Assembly (NCBI RefSeq): GCF_001293735.1
Contig: NZ_BCAH01000013.1
Coordinates: 1-34,627, forward strand
DNA: 34,627 nucleotides
Source of the DNA: Limosilactobacillus gorillae
Lineage (GTDB): Bacteria; Bacillota; Bacilli; Lactobacillales; Lactobacillaceae
Direction of reading: 5' to 3'
Shown: positions 24,315 to 32,760 of the stretch, piece by piece
Numbering within the stretch: the stretch's first letter is position 1
Layout of the letters: the number at the start of each line of letters is the position of its first letter
Program-made: the position numbers and the translations under genes
The notes under the pieces: model-generated
Databases searched by the model: none
The model's input: only the letters and a program-made list of their open reading frames with translations
What the model was told of the DNA's origin: nothing

Positions 24315-25037
24315 ATGAAAATCCTAATGATTGAAGATAACCACTCAGTATGTGAAATGATGTCAATGTTTTTTAAAAAGGAAAAGTGGGACGCAACCTT
24401 TGCCTACGATGGTGAGGAAGCAGTCGAGGTTTTTGCAAAGGAAATTGACGACTGGGAGATGGTTTTACTAGACCTGAATCTTCCCAAAAAGGACGGAATG
24501 CAGGTGGCGGCCGATATCAGGCGCTTATCACCAACCGTACCGATTGTTATCCTAACGGCTCGCGATTCTGAAAGTGATCAAGTTTTAGGGTTAGAAATGG
24601 GTGCTGATGATTATGTTACGAAGCCATTTAGCCCCTTAACTTTGATTGCCCGGATCAAGGCCTTGCGTCGGCGGGTTCAACTGTCGGGAATTGCTAACAA
24701 GGCTGAACAGGTCACCTCTGAGTTTGACATTCAAACTAGCCACTTTAAACTCAATTCCAAGACACGTGAGGCGTACCTAAACGGGAACCTAATTTCGAAC
24801 CTGACTCCCAAGGAATTTGACCTCTTAAAGACGCTGGCTTCCAAACCTAAACAGGTCTTTACCCGTGAGCAGCTTTTACAACTAGTGTGGGATTACGAGT
24901 TTTACGGTGATGAACGGACAGTTGACGCCCACATTAAAAAGCTGCGGCAAAAGATTGAAAAGGTGGGGCCAAAGGTTATTCAAACGGTGTGGGGAGTTGG
25001 TTATAAGTTTGATGATAGCGAGGCAGATGAAGACTAA
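24315..25037 (+). CDS. OmpR/PhoB-family response regulator
   Basis: DNA-binding response regulator, 240 aa. The receiver domain (1-118) has the acidic pocket IEDN, the phosphoryl-acceptor Asp53 in LLDLNLPKKDG, the conserved threonine in ILTARD and the KPF lysine. The winged-helix DNA-binding domain (about 135-235) includes LTPKEFDLLKTL and DERTVDAHIKKLRQKI. The start may be ATG 24315 (typical MKILMIEDN beginning) or ATG 24309; AAAGGA lies at 24299-24304. The stop overlaps the kinase start as TAATG. The stimulus and regulon are unknown. Confidence 0.93.
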   Translation: MKILMIEDNHSVCEMMSMFFKKEKWDATFAYDGEEAVEVFAKEIDDWEMVLLDLNLPKKDGMQVAADIRRLSPTVPIVILTARDSESDQVLGLEMGADDYVTKPFSPLTLIARIKALRRRVQLSGIANKAEQVTSEFDIQTSHFKLNSKTREAYLNGNLISNLTPKEFDLLKTLASKPKQVFTREQLLQLVWDYEFYGDERTVDAHIKKLRQKIEKVGPKVIQTVWGVGYKFDDSEADED

Positions 25038-26524
25038 TGCGGTTAATGTACCGGCAGATGCTCGGTTTTGTGGCCGTCATCCTGTCATTAATGGTAATTT
25101 TAACGATTTCTTTTATCTCGGTCACTGATCAGACAACGTATCAGTCGACCTGGCGACAGTTAACTAAATATTCAGACAGCTTGGTTTGGGACTCAATTCG
25201 TTATAACCCCAAGACAAATGACTTTGCTGGGTTTGAAAACTCGGCCCTGTCAAGCAATGCTCGCTTGTTGTCCCGCCAAGACGTTCACTTTGCAATTTAT
25301 AATGCGGCTAAAAAAGAACTGTACGCTAGTAATGGTTTCACCCCTAAGTTAACCAGTGATGACTGGGAACACCTACGTAAGGGGGATATCGTTAAAAAGA
25401 AGGCTGATTACCCTTCTTTTCGCCACGTAGATGTCGAAGGTAGGGAGTCATTGAGGACCTCGTCTGAAATGACTCTGATCATTCACCCTTACTTTTATAA
25501 GCAAAAACTAGTGGCGATTGTCACGATTGGAACCTTTGTCTCGTCGATGCGGCAAAACATTAAGCAGTTAATAAAAAACTTTGTCTTTGCCTTTCTGCTG
25601 GCTCTGTTAGTAGCCCTGATTATTTCCTATATGATTGCCCGCTCGTTGACTAAGCGGATCGACAAACTTAATACGGCCACCCATCAGGTTGCCCAAGGGA
25701 ACTATCAAGTTCACCTGGCCAACAAAAATAAGGATGAACTTGATGAGTTGAGCGCTAATTTCAATCAGATGGTAAGCTCACTGCGCGAGTCGCAAGAAGA
25801 GATTCGACGCCAGGAAGAGCGGCGTAAGCAGTTTATGGCCGATGCTGCCCATGAAATGCGGACCCCACTAACAACCATTAATGGCCTTTTAGAGGGGCTT
25901 GCTTACGATGCAATTCCAGAAGAAGACAAGATGCATAGCATCCAGTTGATGCAAAACGATACTAAGCGGTTAATTCGTCTGGTTAACGATAATTTAAATT
26001 ACGAAAAGATCCGAACAAATCAAATTAGTATGGAACGCAAGGTCTTTGATGGTGCGGCGGTTCTGGTTAACTTAAAGGAACAGTTGCATAAAAAAGCAGC
26101 GGCCAATAATGATGAATTGGAACTGACCGTGCCGAACAGTATTCCCGTCTATGCTGATTATGACCGTTTCGTTCAAATTATGTTTAACATTGTTCAAAAC
26201 GCCATTCAGTTCACCACAAACGGTAAAATTAACATAAGTGCCCGCCGAGTAACCCATGGGACTGAGGTAAAGATTGCCGATACCGGAATTGGGATGACTA
26301 AAGAACAGGTGAAAAACATATGGGAACGCTTCTATAAGGCCGACCGGTCCCGAATGAACTCTCAGTACGGAGAATCGGGGCTGGGGATGGCGATCGTCCA
26401 TCAATTAGTTGAGCTTCACGGCGGAAAAATTAACGTCGATTCAGTCTATGGGAAGGGGACAACCTTTACCATCTTTTTCCCAGATCGTGAACACGCGCCT
26501 CACAGTGGTGATGAACACAACTAG
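25037..26524 (+). CDS. Sensor histidine kinase
   Basis: Membrane sensor kinase, 495 aa, paired with the upstream regulator. Transmembrane segments lie at about 10-30 and 180-201 and enclose an extracytoplasmic sensor domain of about 150 residues. A HAMP domain (about 202-255) follows, then the HisKA domain with phospho-acceptor His272 in DAAHEMRTPLTT and the ATPase domain with N box NIVQNAIQFT, G1 box DTGIGM and G2 box GESGLGMAIV. The start codon shares one base with the regulator's stop. The sensor domain gives no ligand clue. Confidence 0.94.
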   Translation: MRLMYRQMLGFVAVILSLMVILTISFISVTDQTTYQSTWRQLTKYSDSLVWDSIRYNPKTNDFAGFENSALSSNARLLSRQDVHFAIYNAAKKELYASNGFTPKLTSDDWEHLRKGDIVKKKADYPSFRHVDVEGRESLRTSSEMTLIIHPYFYKQKLVAIVTIGTFVSSMRQNIKQLIKNFVFAFLLALLVALIISYMIARSLTKRIDKLNTATHQVAQGNYQVHLANKNKDELDELSANFNQMVSSLRESQEEIRRQEERRKQFMADAAHEMRTPLTTINGLLEGLAYDAIPEEDKMHSIQLMQNDTKRLIRLVNDNLNYEKIRTNQISMERKVFDGAAVLVNLKEQLHKKAAANNDELELTVPNSIPVYADYDRFVQIMFNIVQNAIQFTTNGKINISARRVTHGTEVKIADTGIGMTKEQVKNIWERFYKADRSRMNSQYGESGLGMAIVHQLVELHGGKINVDSVYGKGTTFTIFFPDREHAPHSGDEHN

Positions 26525-26536
26525 CATTAATTGAAG

Positions 26537-26579
26537 AAGGTCCTTGTCCGGTTAGGTTTAACGGGATGGGGCCTTTTAT
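26537..26579 (+). terminator. Imperfect terminator after the kinase
   Basis: AAGGTCC/GGGCCTT outer stem and a partial inner CCG/CGG pairing, followed by TTTTA. Weaker than the other terminators here. Confidence 0.55.
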
Positions 26580-26710
26580 GTAGGAAAAATGAAAGTATTG
26601 TTACTTAATTGTGAATGATAATAGATAGACCAATTTTTTTTAAAGCGGTAAAAACACTGTAGAATCAATCATCAATATTCGTAGACCGGATTTGATAATT
26701 GCTAAAAAGC

Positions 26711-26739
26711 TTGTGAAACCGGTTACCGTGTTATAGAAT
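26711..26739 (+). promoter_or_regulatory. Promoter with cre site for the sugar uptake gene
   Basis: TTGTGA (26711-26716), 17-base spacer, TAGAAT (26734-26739). TGAAACCGGTTACC (26714-26727) matches the cre consensus except at its last base and overlaps the -35 and spacer, the same layout as at the candidate small RNA promoter. Confidence 0.7.
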
Positions 26740-26789
26740 ATTAAGGTTGAGATTTGAGAATTCTATATTGTTAGGAGAGAGATAGAGAG

Positions 26790-27650
26790 ATGGAATACTT
26801 AATCGCACTTATTCCTGCCCTTGGGTGGGGGTTAATGCCGCTGATTACCGGAAAAATGGGGGGAACGGAAGCCAACCAAATTTTTGGGATTGGAGCTGGG
26901 GCCTCAATCGTTGGGATCATTGCTTTTTTGATTACTCAACCAACTATTTCAGTAGGGGCCTTTATCTTTTCGATGGTCTGTGGGGCCCTTTGGTCGACGG
27001 CCCAAATTGGTCAATTCGTGTCCTTTAAGCGGATGGGGGTTTCCTCAACAATTCCGTTGTCCACGGTTTTCCAACTAGTTGGGAACTCCTTAATTGGGGT
27101 CATGATCTTTGGTGAATGGAAGGGTGCTAAGGCCCTTTTGATCGGTTTTACGGCCCTTTTGATCGTGATTATTGGGGCGGTAATGACTTCCGTAACTGAC
27201 GAAAAGGGATCTAGTAAGGTCAACATGTCCAACGTGCTGTTCTTGTTGGTAACAACGATCGGTTACTGGATTTACTCAGCCTTCCCGAAGATCCCATACT
27301 TAGCTAACCAAAGCTCCGAAGGGATTTTCTTGCCAGAAGTGCTAGGGATCTTAGTGGGGGCTGTTTTATACGAACTATTCACTGGCAATGCTAAGGCCTT
27401 TGGTCAAAAGGAACAATACACCAACATTTTGGGTGGGATCTCATGGGGGATCGCGGCCTTTGCCTACATCTTCGCTGCCCGGGATTTAGGGGTTAACGTC
27501 GCCTTTATCTTCACCCAGTTGAATGTGATTATTGCTACCCTGGGGGGCATCTTGGTTCTGCACGAACACAAGTCCAAGCGCGAAATGAAGTTCACTCTAT
27601 TAGGGATCTTGTTAATCGTGGTTGGTTCCGTATCAACGATCTTTGCTTAA
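26790..27650 (+). CDS. GRP-family sugar uptake protein (GlcU/RbsU-like)
   Basis: Membrane sugar transporter, 286 aa, with about ten hydrophobic segments in the 10-TMS drug/metabolite transporter-like fold. N-terminal LIALIPALGWGLMPLITGK and internal GALWSTAQIGQF are typical of the glucose/ribose porter (GRP) family, which takes sugars up without phosphorylation, probably with protons. Glucose versus ribose cannot be decided from sequence alone. Its ribosome site is embedded in a purine run (AGGAGAGAGATAGAGAG) that ends at the ATG. Single-gene unit with its own promoter, cre site and terminator. Confidence 0.88.
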   Translation: MEYLIALIPALGWGLMPLITGKMGGTEANQIFGIGAGASIVGIIAFLITQPTISVGAFIFSMVCGALWSTAQIGQFVSFKRMGVSSTIPLSTVFQLVGNSLIGVMIFGEWKGAKALLIGFTALLIVIIGAVMTSVTDEKGSSKVNMSNVLFLLVTTIGYWIYSAFPKIPYLANQSSEGIFLPEVLGILVGAVLYELFTGNAKAFGQKEQYTNILGGISWGIAAFAYIFAARDLGVNVAFIFTQLNVIIATLGGILVLHEHKSKREMKFTLLGILLIVVGSVSTIFA

Positions 27651-27686
27651 TTAGCATTGACAGATACTATGAAAAACTAAAAAGTT

Positions 27687-27733
27687 AGGCTCTATTACCC
27701 AAAGTTCAGCTTTGGGTAATAGAGCCTTTTTAA
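27687..27733 (+). terminator. Strong terminator after the sugar uptake gene
   Basis: A perfect 18-bp stem AGGCTCTATTACCCAAAG with its complement around TTCAG, followed by TTTTT. Confidence 0.95.
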
Positions 27734-27745
27734 TTATTAGAATAA

Positions 27746-27775
27746 TTGTACCTATTTCTACTTAGGGTATACAAT
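27746..27775 (+). promoter_or_regulatory. Possible distal promoter of ahpCF
   Basis: TTGTAC (27746-27751) with TATACA (27768-27773) at 16 bases or TACAAT (27770-27775) at 18 bases. A 16-base palindrome AATTATTAGAATAATT (27732-27747) overlaps its -35. Confidence 0.4.
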
Positions 27776-27820
27776 GACCCTGAACGTAAATGGCTTTTGT
27801 TTACAAAAGTATTATGTTTG

Positions 27821-27835
27821 AGGAGTGAAACTCCT
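27821..27835. repeat. Short palindrome in the ahpC upstream region
   Basis: AGGAGT GAA ACTCCT, a 6-bp hairpin between the two putative promoters, followed by GTTTT. Function unknown. Confidence 0.3.
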
Positions 27836-27851
27836 GTTTTCGAAGTTAAGG

Positions 27852-27880
27852 TTTACACTAAGTTAGAATCATGCTAATCT
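27852..27880 (+). promoter_or_regulatory. ahpC promoter with PerR-like box
   Basis: TTTACA (27852-27857), 17-base spacer, TAATCT (27875-27880). TTAGAATCATGCTAA (27863-27877) agrees with the PerR box TTATAATNATTATAA at 12 of 14 defined positions and covers the spacer and the start of the -10, so a peroxide-sensing Fur-family repressor is the likely regulator. Confidence 0.6.
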
Positions 27881-27924
27881 AGTTAATACAGATGATAACT
27901 ATTCTAATTAAGGAGGGCATTCAT

Positions 27925-28488
27925 ATGAACTTTTTAAACCAAGAAATTAACGACTTTAAGGTACAAGCATACCAAGATGGCGATACTAAAGAAGTTACTA
28001 AGGAAGATGTCTTAGGGAAGTGGAGTATTTTCTTCTTCTACCCGGCCGACTTCTCCTTTGTTTGTCCTACGGAACTAGAAGCATTACAAGATAAGTACGA
28101 AGAATTCAAGCAGGCAAACGCTGAGATCTACTCCGTTTCCGAAGATACGGAATTTGTTCATAAGGCCTGGGCGGAAGCATCTGAGGAAATTGGTAAGGTT
28201 AAATACCCAATGCTAGCTGACCCAGCGGGTAAGTTGGCACGGATGTTTGACGTTTTAGATGAAGAAGCTGGTCAAGCATACCGGGGTGTATTCATTGTTG
28301 ACCCGGATGGCAAAATCCAGTCATACACCATTAACAACATGGGGATCGGTCGTTCCGCAGATGAAATCTTCCGGACACTGCAGGCAGCTCAATTCGTTCG
28401 CGAACACGGTGATCGCGTTTGCCCGGCTAACTGGAAACCAGGTGAGGACACGATCAAGCCGAGTCTTGATCTCGTGGGGAAGCTGTAA
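27925..28488 (+). CDS. ahpC: Alkyl hydroperoxide reductase peroxiredoxin subunit
   Basis: Typical 2-Cys peroxiredoxin, 187 aa, which reduces H2O2, organic peroxides and peroxynitrite. Peroxidatic Cys47 lies in FYPADFSFVCPTE and resolving Cys166 in RVCPANW. ATG 27925 follows AAGGAGGG with ideal spacing; the frame is open upstream to 27892 but lacks a ribosome site there. It is followed 15 bases later by its reductase, giving a complete NADH-peroxide detoxification pair. Confidence 0.97.
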   Translation: MNFLNQEINDFKVQAYQDGDTKEVTKEDVLGKWSIFFFYPADFSFVCPTELEALQDKYEEFKQANAEIYSVSEDTEFVHKAWAEASEEIGKVKYPMLADPAGKLARMFDVLDEEAGQAYRGVFIVDPDGKIQSYTINNMGIGRSADEIFRTLQAAQFVREHGDRVCPANWKPGEDTIKPSLDLVGKL

Positions 28489-28503
28489 AAGGCGGTGATT
28501 TAA

Positions 28504-30171
28504 ATGGACCAAGAGCACGTTTATGATTTAATCATTATTGGGGCCGGTCCAGCTGGGCTTTCAGCCGGAATTTACGCTGGGCGTGCAACCCTGGATACCT
28601 TGATTTTGGAGGCGGATACGGTTGGGGGGCAGGTAACGACTACCTCAGTTGTGTACAACTACCCGGCTGCTCCGGCCGTTGATGGGACCCAATTAGCTAA
28701 TCAAATGCAAAAGCAGGCAGCAGACTTTGGGGTAACGATCAAACGTGATGGGGTGCAAGAGGTCCAATTGGACGGGAAGATCAAGGTGATCACGACCAAG
28801 AGTGGCCACCGCTACCAGACCCGTAGCGTTATTGTTGCCACTGGGGCCCACCCACGTAAAGTCGGCTTTAAGGGTGAAGATGAGTTCCGTGGTCACGGAG
28901 TGGCATACTGTTCTACCTGCGATGGAGAACTCTTCTCAGGCCTGCAGGTTTTTGTAGTTGGTGGGGGGTATGCCGCTGCTGAAGAGGCTGATTACCTGAC
29001 CCGCTATGCTAAGCACGTTACGGTACTGGTACGAGGGGATCATTTCTCCTGTCCGCCACTTACGGCTTCCCGAGCACTGGATAACCCTAAGGTCTCCGTT
29101 AAGTACAACACGGAGGTCAAGGAAGTTAAGGGAAATACCTATTTAACAGAGATGACGTTAGTAAATAACAAGACCGATCAGGAGCAAACCTACCAAGTTA
29201 TAGACGGTGATAAAACTTTCGGAATCTTCGTTTACGTTGGAACTGAACCGGAAACGGAACTTTTCAAAGATCAGTTGGATCTCGATCGTCACGGTTATAT
29301 CCTTGCCGATGAGCAGTGTGCAACTAATATTGCCGGGGTTTATGCTGCTGGGGATGTCTTGGCTAAGAAGCTTCGTCAGATTATCACGGCTGCTTCTGAT
29401 GGGGCCATAGCAGCTACTAACGCAGAAGCCTATATCACGGCGGAAAAGAAGCATTTGGGGATTTCAGTGCATGCGACCCCGGCCAAGCCAGCCACTAAGA
29501 CGGTCGGTCAAACTAGTCAGGTGGCAGCCTCTCAACCGGCCCCACAGCATACCGGCGATTGGTTCACACCGGACCTAGTGGCCCAATTAAAGTCAATCTT
29601 TGGGCGGTTGAATAAAGATGTCACCCTTCAAGTGTTGGGGGATAACGGACAATTGAGTCAGGAGCTAACTTCGTTTGTGAATGAGTTAGCTAAGCTGGAC
29701 GATCACCTTCAAGTAGCCACAGCTTCAATTCCTGCGGGCTTAAAATTAGCGCCTCAACTACGTCTATTAGTTGATGACTTGGACACTGGCCTGCACTTTG
29801 CTGGGGTTCCAACCGGCCACGAAATTAATTCCTTGATTTTAGGAATCTATAATGTGGCGGGCCCGGGGCAAGAGATTGCACCGGAACTGGTGGAACGGAT
29901 CAAAGCCCTTCCCCAAACGGACATTCAAATTGGGGTATCCTTGACCTGTCACTTCTGTCCGGATGTGGTGACGGCCTGTCAGCAAATGGCATCTTTAAAC
30001 CCAGCGGTAACTGCTACGATGATTGATTTACAGCACTTCCCATGGTTACGAGAGGAGCGCCAAATTATGTCAGTTCCAGCAACAATGATTAATGGGGGCC
30101 CGGTTATTTTCGGTAGTCAATCCCTCGAAGAATTAGTCCAGGCGGCAGAGCAAGCAAAAATTAAAAGTTAG
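28504..30171 (+). CDS. ahpF: AhpF-type peroxiredoxin reductase with permuted domains
   Basis: FAD flavoprotein, 555 aa, expected to pass electrons from NAD(P)H to AhpC. Residues 1-315 are a thioredoxin-reductase-like domain: FAD motif GAGPAGLSAG, redox CSTC (Cys136/Cys139), nucleotide motif GGGYAAAEEADY and AAGD near the end. After an Ala/Pro/Thr linker (about 322-350) comes a thioredoxin-fold region (about 352-555) with CHFC (Cys482/Cys485) and the cis-Pro strand MSVPATMING. In E. coli AhpF the thioredoxin-fold domain is N-terminal; here it is C-terminal. It lies directly after ahpC, which supports the role. Confidence 0.9.
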   Translation: MDQEHVYDLIIIGAGPAGLSAGIYAGRATLDTLILEADTVGGQVTTTSVVYNYPAAPAVDGTQLANQMQKQAADFGVTIKRDGVQEVQLDGKIKVITTKSGHRYQTRSVIVATGAHPRKVGFKGEDEFRGHGVAYCSTCDGELFSGLQVFVVGGGYAAAEEADYLTRYAKHVTVLVRGDHFSCPPLTASRALDNPKVSVKYNTEVKEVKGNTYLTEMTLVNNKTDQEQTYQVIDGDKTFGIFVYVGTEPETELFKDQLDLDRHGYILADEQCATNIAGVYAAGDVLAKKLRQIITAASDGAIAATNAEAYITAEKKHLGISVHATPAKPATKTVGQTSQVAASQPAPQHTGDWFTPDLVAQLKSIFGRLNKDVTLQVLGDNGQLSQELTSFVNELAKLDDHLQVATASIPAGLKLAPQLRLLVDDLDTGLHFAGVPTGHEINSLILGIYNVAGPGQEIAPELVERIKALPQTDIQIGVSLTCHFCPDVVTACQQMASLNPAVTATMIDLQHFPWLREERQIMSVPATMINGGPVIFGSQSLEELVQAAEQAKIKS

Positions 30172-30176
30172 TAATT

Positions 30177-30239
30177 AAAAGTGGGTCTATCTTGATCAGA
30201 GATTATTGCCTTCCCAAAAAGATCGGTCCACTTTTTTTA
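30177..30239 (+). terminator. Terminator after ahpF
   Basis: AAAAGTGGGTCTATCTT pairs, with wobbles and one mismatch, with AAGATCGGTCCACTTTT around a 23-base loop; a T run follows. Confidence 0.8.
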
Positions 30240-30249
30240 GTGGTGGAGA

Positions 30250-30278
30250 TTGAAAACGGATCCATAAACGGTTATTAT
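30250..30278 (+). promoter_or_regulatory. SigA promoter of pgi
   Basis: TTGAAA (30250-30255), 17-base spacer, TATTAT (30273-30278), about 48 bases before the ATG. Confidence 0.7.
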
Positions 30279-30325
30279 TCTAGTTAGTGAAAAAAATAGC
30301 AATCCAGAAAGAGGTAATTGGAAAC

Positions 30326-31684
30326 ATGGAAACGCTAAGCTTTGATGCAAGTGCTTTAAAGAAGTTTGTCCACGAAAACGAACTGGCCGAGATGCAGGCG
30401 ATGGTAACCGCCGCTGACCGCCAGTTACGTGACGGGACCGGGGCCGGGGCCGGGGCGGACTTCCGCGATTGGCTCCACCTGCCAACGGAATACGACAAGG
30501 CCGAATTCGCCCGGATCAAGCAGGCGGCGAAAAAGATCCAAGCGGACTCCGAAGTCTTAGTGGTGATCGGGATCGGGGGCTCCTACCTGGGGGCCCGGAT
30601 GGCGATCGACTTCTTGCATGACTCCTTTTACCAGGCCCAGACCCCTGCCGACCGGAAGCAGCCGCTGGTGCTCTTTGCCGGCAACAGCTTGTCCTCCAGC
30701 TACTTAGCCGACCTGCTTCGCTTGATCGGCGACCGCGACTTCTCGGTTAACGTGATCTCAAAGTCCGGGACCACCACGGAACCGTCGATCGCCTTCCGGG
30801 TCTTCCGGCAGCGCTTGGAAGCGAAGTACGGGGAAGCCGGCGCCAACGCGCGGATCTACGCTACGACTGATCGGCAGCGCGGGGCCCTGAAGACCGAGGC
30901 GGACGCCGCAGGCTGGGAAACCTTCGTGATTCCGGACGGCGTCGGTGGTCGCTTCTCGGTCCTGACGGCCGTCGGCCTCTTGCCAATCGCCGTTTCTGGG
31001 GCGGACATCGACCAGTTGATGGCCGGCGCTGCCAAGGCAGCCGCCACCTATACGGACCCGGACCTGACGACCAACGCGGCCTACCGATACGCGGCTTACC
31101 GGAACATCTTGTACCGGAAGGGGTACACGACAGAACTGCTGGAAAACTACGAACCGAACATGACCATGCTGGCCGAATGGTGGAAGCAGCTGGCCGGTGA
31201 ATCAGAGGGGAAAGACCAAAAGGGGATCTACCCATCAAGCGCCAACTTCACCACCGACCTGCACTCCCTCGGCCAATACATCCAAGAAGGGCGCCGGAAC
31301 CTAATGGAAACGGTCGTTAAGCTGACCGAACCGAACCACAACCTGCAGGTCCCAAGCGCGAAGAGCGACCTGGACGGGCTCAAGTACCTGGAAGGCAAGG
31401 AAATTGATTGGGTTAACACGCAGGCCTACCGGGCCGTGGTAGCGGCCCACACCGCTGGGGGCGTCCCGGTTATGACCGTTAACATCGCCAAGGAAGACGA
31501 GTTCACCCTAGGCTACCTGATCTACTACTTCGAAGTCGCAATGGCCATTTCGGGGTACTTAAACGGGATCAATCCGTTTAACCAACCCGGGGTGGAAGCC
31601 TACAAGACAAACATGTTTGGCCTGCTGGGGAAGCCGGGCTACGAAGCAATCGGGCAGCAGCTGAAAAAAGAAATCGGTGACTAA
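30326..31684 (+). CDS. pgi: Glucose-6-phosphate isomerase
   Basis: Interconverts glucose-6-P and fructose-6-P. The 452-aa protein shows [11 protein letters not shown], the phosphate-binding [30 protein letters not shown] and the active-site lysine in [15 protein letters not shown] 30326 is preferred, with AGAGG 12 bases before; an upstream in-frame GTG at 30287 would lie almost on the promoter. The body of the gene is visibly richer in G+C than its neighbours (two 60-base samples: 60% and 67%, against 53% in ahpF), and a GGGGCC tandem near 30436 encodes GAGAGA. It is followed by a small membrane protein. Confidence 0.96.
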   Translation: METLSFDASALKKFVHENELAEMQAMVTAADRQLRDGTGAGAGADFRDWLHLPTEYDKAEFARIKQAAKKIQADSEVLVVIGIGGSYLGARMAIDFLHDSFYQAQTPADRKQPLVLFAGNSLSSSYLADLLRLIGDRDFSVNVISKSGTTTEPSIAFRVFRQRLEAKYGEAGANARIYATTDRQRGALKTEADAAGWETFVIPDGVGGRFSVLTAVGLLPIAVSGADIDQLMAGAAKAAATYTDPDLTTNAAYRYAAYRNILYRKGYTTELLENYEPNMTMLAEWWKQLAGESEGKDQKGIYPSSANFTTDLHSLGQYIQEGRRNLMETVVKLTEPNHNLQVPSAKSDLDGLKYLEGKEIDWVNTQAYRAVVAAHTAGGVPVMTVNIAKEDEFTLGYLIYYFEVAMAISGYLNGINPFNQPGVEAYKTNMFGLLGKPGYEAIGQQLKKEIGD

Positions 31685-31693
31685 ATACGTCGA

Positions 31694-31894
31694 ATGAAAA
31701 AACGCTTGGAAAAAAGCCGGCGCCAGTTACAACAGCATCTGGCCGTGACGATGGTGACCACCCTGGCCCTTTGGTTCTTGAGCCTTATGGGAACCTTGCC
31801 CTTCATTAAGTACATTGTCATAGTAGGGCTCTTATATTGCTTAATACTCTTGGGATTGTTAGCATGGATCACTATTGAGCTTCATCGAAAATAA
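31694..31894 (+). CDS. Small two-helix membrane protein, 66 aa
   Basis: Not recognised as a named family. A basic N-terminus (MKKRLEKSRRQLQQHL) precedes two hydrophobic helices (about 17-35 and 39-60) and a short basic end, a believable small integral membrane protein. It starts 9 bases after the pgi stop with only a weak ribosome site, so it may be expressed by coupling to pgi. A strong palindrome follows at its stop codon. Confidence 0.6.
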   Translation: MKKRLEKSRRQLQQHLAVTMVTTLALWFLSLMGTLPFIKYIVIVGLLYCLILLGLLAWITIELHRK

Positions 31895-31940
31895 ATAACG
31901 ACCCCTGGTCAGTTACATTGGCTGACTAGGGGTCGTTATT
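31894..31940 (+). terminator. Palindromic terminator after the small membrane protein
   Basis: A 19-bp near-perfect stem AATAACGACCCCTGGTCAG with its complement; only a short T-rich tail follows. Confidence 0.75.
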
Positions 31941-32058
31941 ATCTTAAGGGGATCCAAGAAAGCTAGCCACCAATTCTCTGTTATCAGGGAAGTAGCTAAG
32001 GATAGAGCACTATCGAGGTGGTCAACATCATGGGTGTTCTCTGTTCGTAAGGATAATG

Positions 32059-32760
32059 TTAATTGCTAGCAACGGTTGAACTTGCCTTGTTGCTAGCAGT
32101 ATCTTGGCTGTACAGTTTTTGAACGTTTTGGATGTCAATAGGTTGAATTGTGTAATTTGATCCAGCTGGTTGCATTACTGATGTGGCACTGTCATGGTCA
32201 AGCCCGATTACGTGGCCTAGTTCGTGCTCGGCGGTGTTAACAATCCGCTGGTAGGAGTAGCCGTAGGTCGGGTTTAAAAGATAGGCCCGGTTCAAGTAGA
32301 GCTTACCAGAAACAAAGTGTCCCGTGGTTTCGTCCAAGCTCATCTGGGTGAGTCCAGCTGCCTGGTTGGAACTATCATCCATGGTTGAAGCGATCACAGT
32401 AGCCTTGTCCTTGTCGTTAGTGATGTGAAAGGTAAACGCCCCAGTGTTATTCCACTGGCTAATGGCGTCCTCTAAGGCGTTTTTAAGGGTCTGATTTTGA
32501 ATTGCAATGTAGATTGTGGTACTGTTTTTAACCCACCGACCGCCACCGCCGGACTCGTCGATCGTACTGGTTTGGCTCTGAGACGTTTCCTGTTTAGAAG
32601 TGGTGTTTTGGCCGCTCAGTTGGCGAACGTAATTCTCAAGTCGCAAGACCACGGTGTCGGTTCGCTCATGAAAGGTGGGGTTATTTTGGTAGGCCCAGAT
32701 CCCAACCACAAAAAGGGTGAAGTAGGCTAAGGGCGTAATCAAAAAACGAAGGAAACGAAT
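32059..32760 (-). CDS. Membrane-anchored matrixin-like zinc metalloprotease
   Basis: Extracytoplasmic protease, about 233 aa. An N-terminal hydrophobic anchor is followed by a Ser/Thr/Gln linker and a catalytic domain with HELGHVIGLDH (three zinc histidines and the Glu) and a Met-turn (SVMQ) just after, the metzincin/matrixin pattern. The only well-placed ribosome site (AGGAGG at 32769-32774) lies 8 bases before an in-frame ATT at 32758-32760, giving N-terminus MRFLRFLITPLAYF; the first ordinary alternative is TTG 32742, without a ribosome site. It lies 39 bases after the aldo/keto reductase and is probably co-transcribed. Substrate unknown. Confidence 0.82.
   Translation of the reverse strand: MRFLRFLITPLAYFTLFVVGIWAYQNNPTFHERTDTVVLRLENYVRQLSGQNTTSKQETSQSQTSTIDESGGGGRWVKNSTTIYIAIQNQTLKNALEDAISQWNNTGAFTFHITNDKDKATVIASTMDDSSNQAAGLTQMSLDETTGHFVSGKLYLNRAYLLNPTYGYSYQRIVNTAEHELGHVIGLDHDSATSVMQPAGSNYTIQPIDIQNVQKLYSQDTASNKASSTVASN

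Noticed and set aside
30436-30456. GGGGCC tandem in pgi as a phase-variation repeat
   Set aside because: Only two to three 6-base units and in frame, so a change in number would add or remove Gly-Ala without switching the gene off.
30861-31238. Open frame of 125 aa on the minus strand opposite pgi
   Set aside because: It is a shadow of the GC-rich pgi codons: Arg/Pro/Ser-rich, without a ribosome site or promoter.
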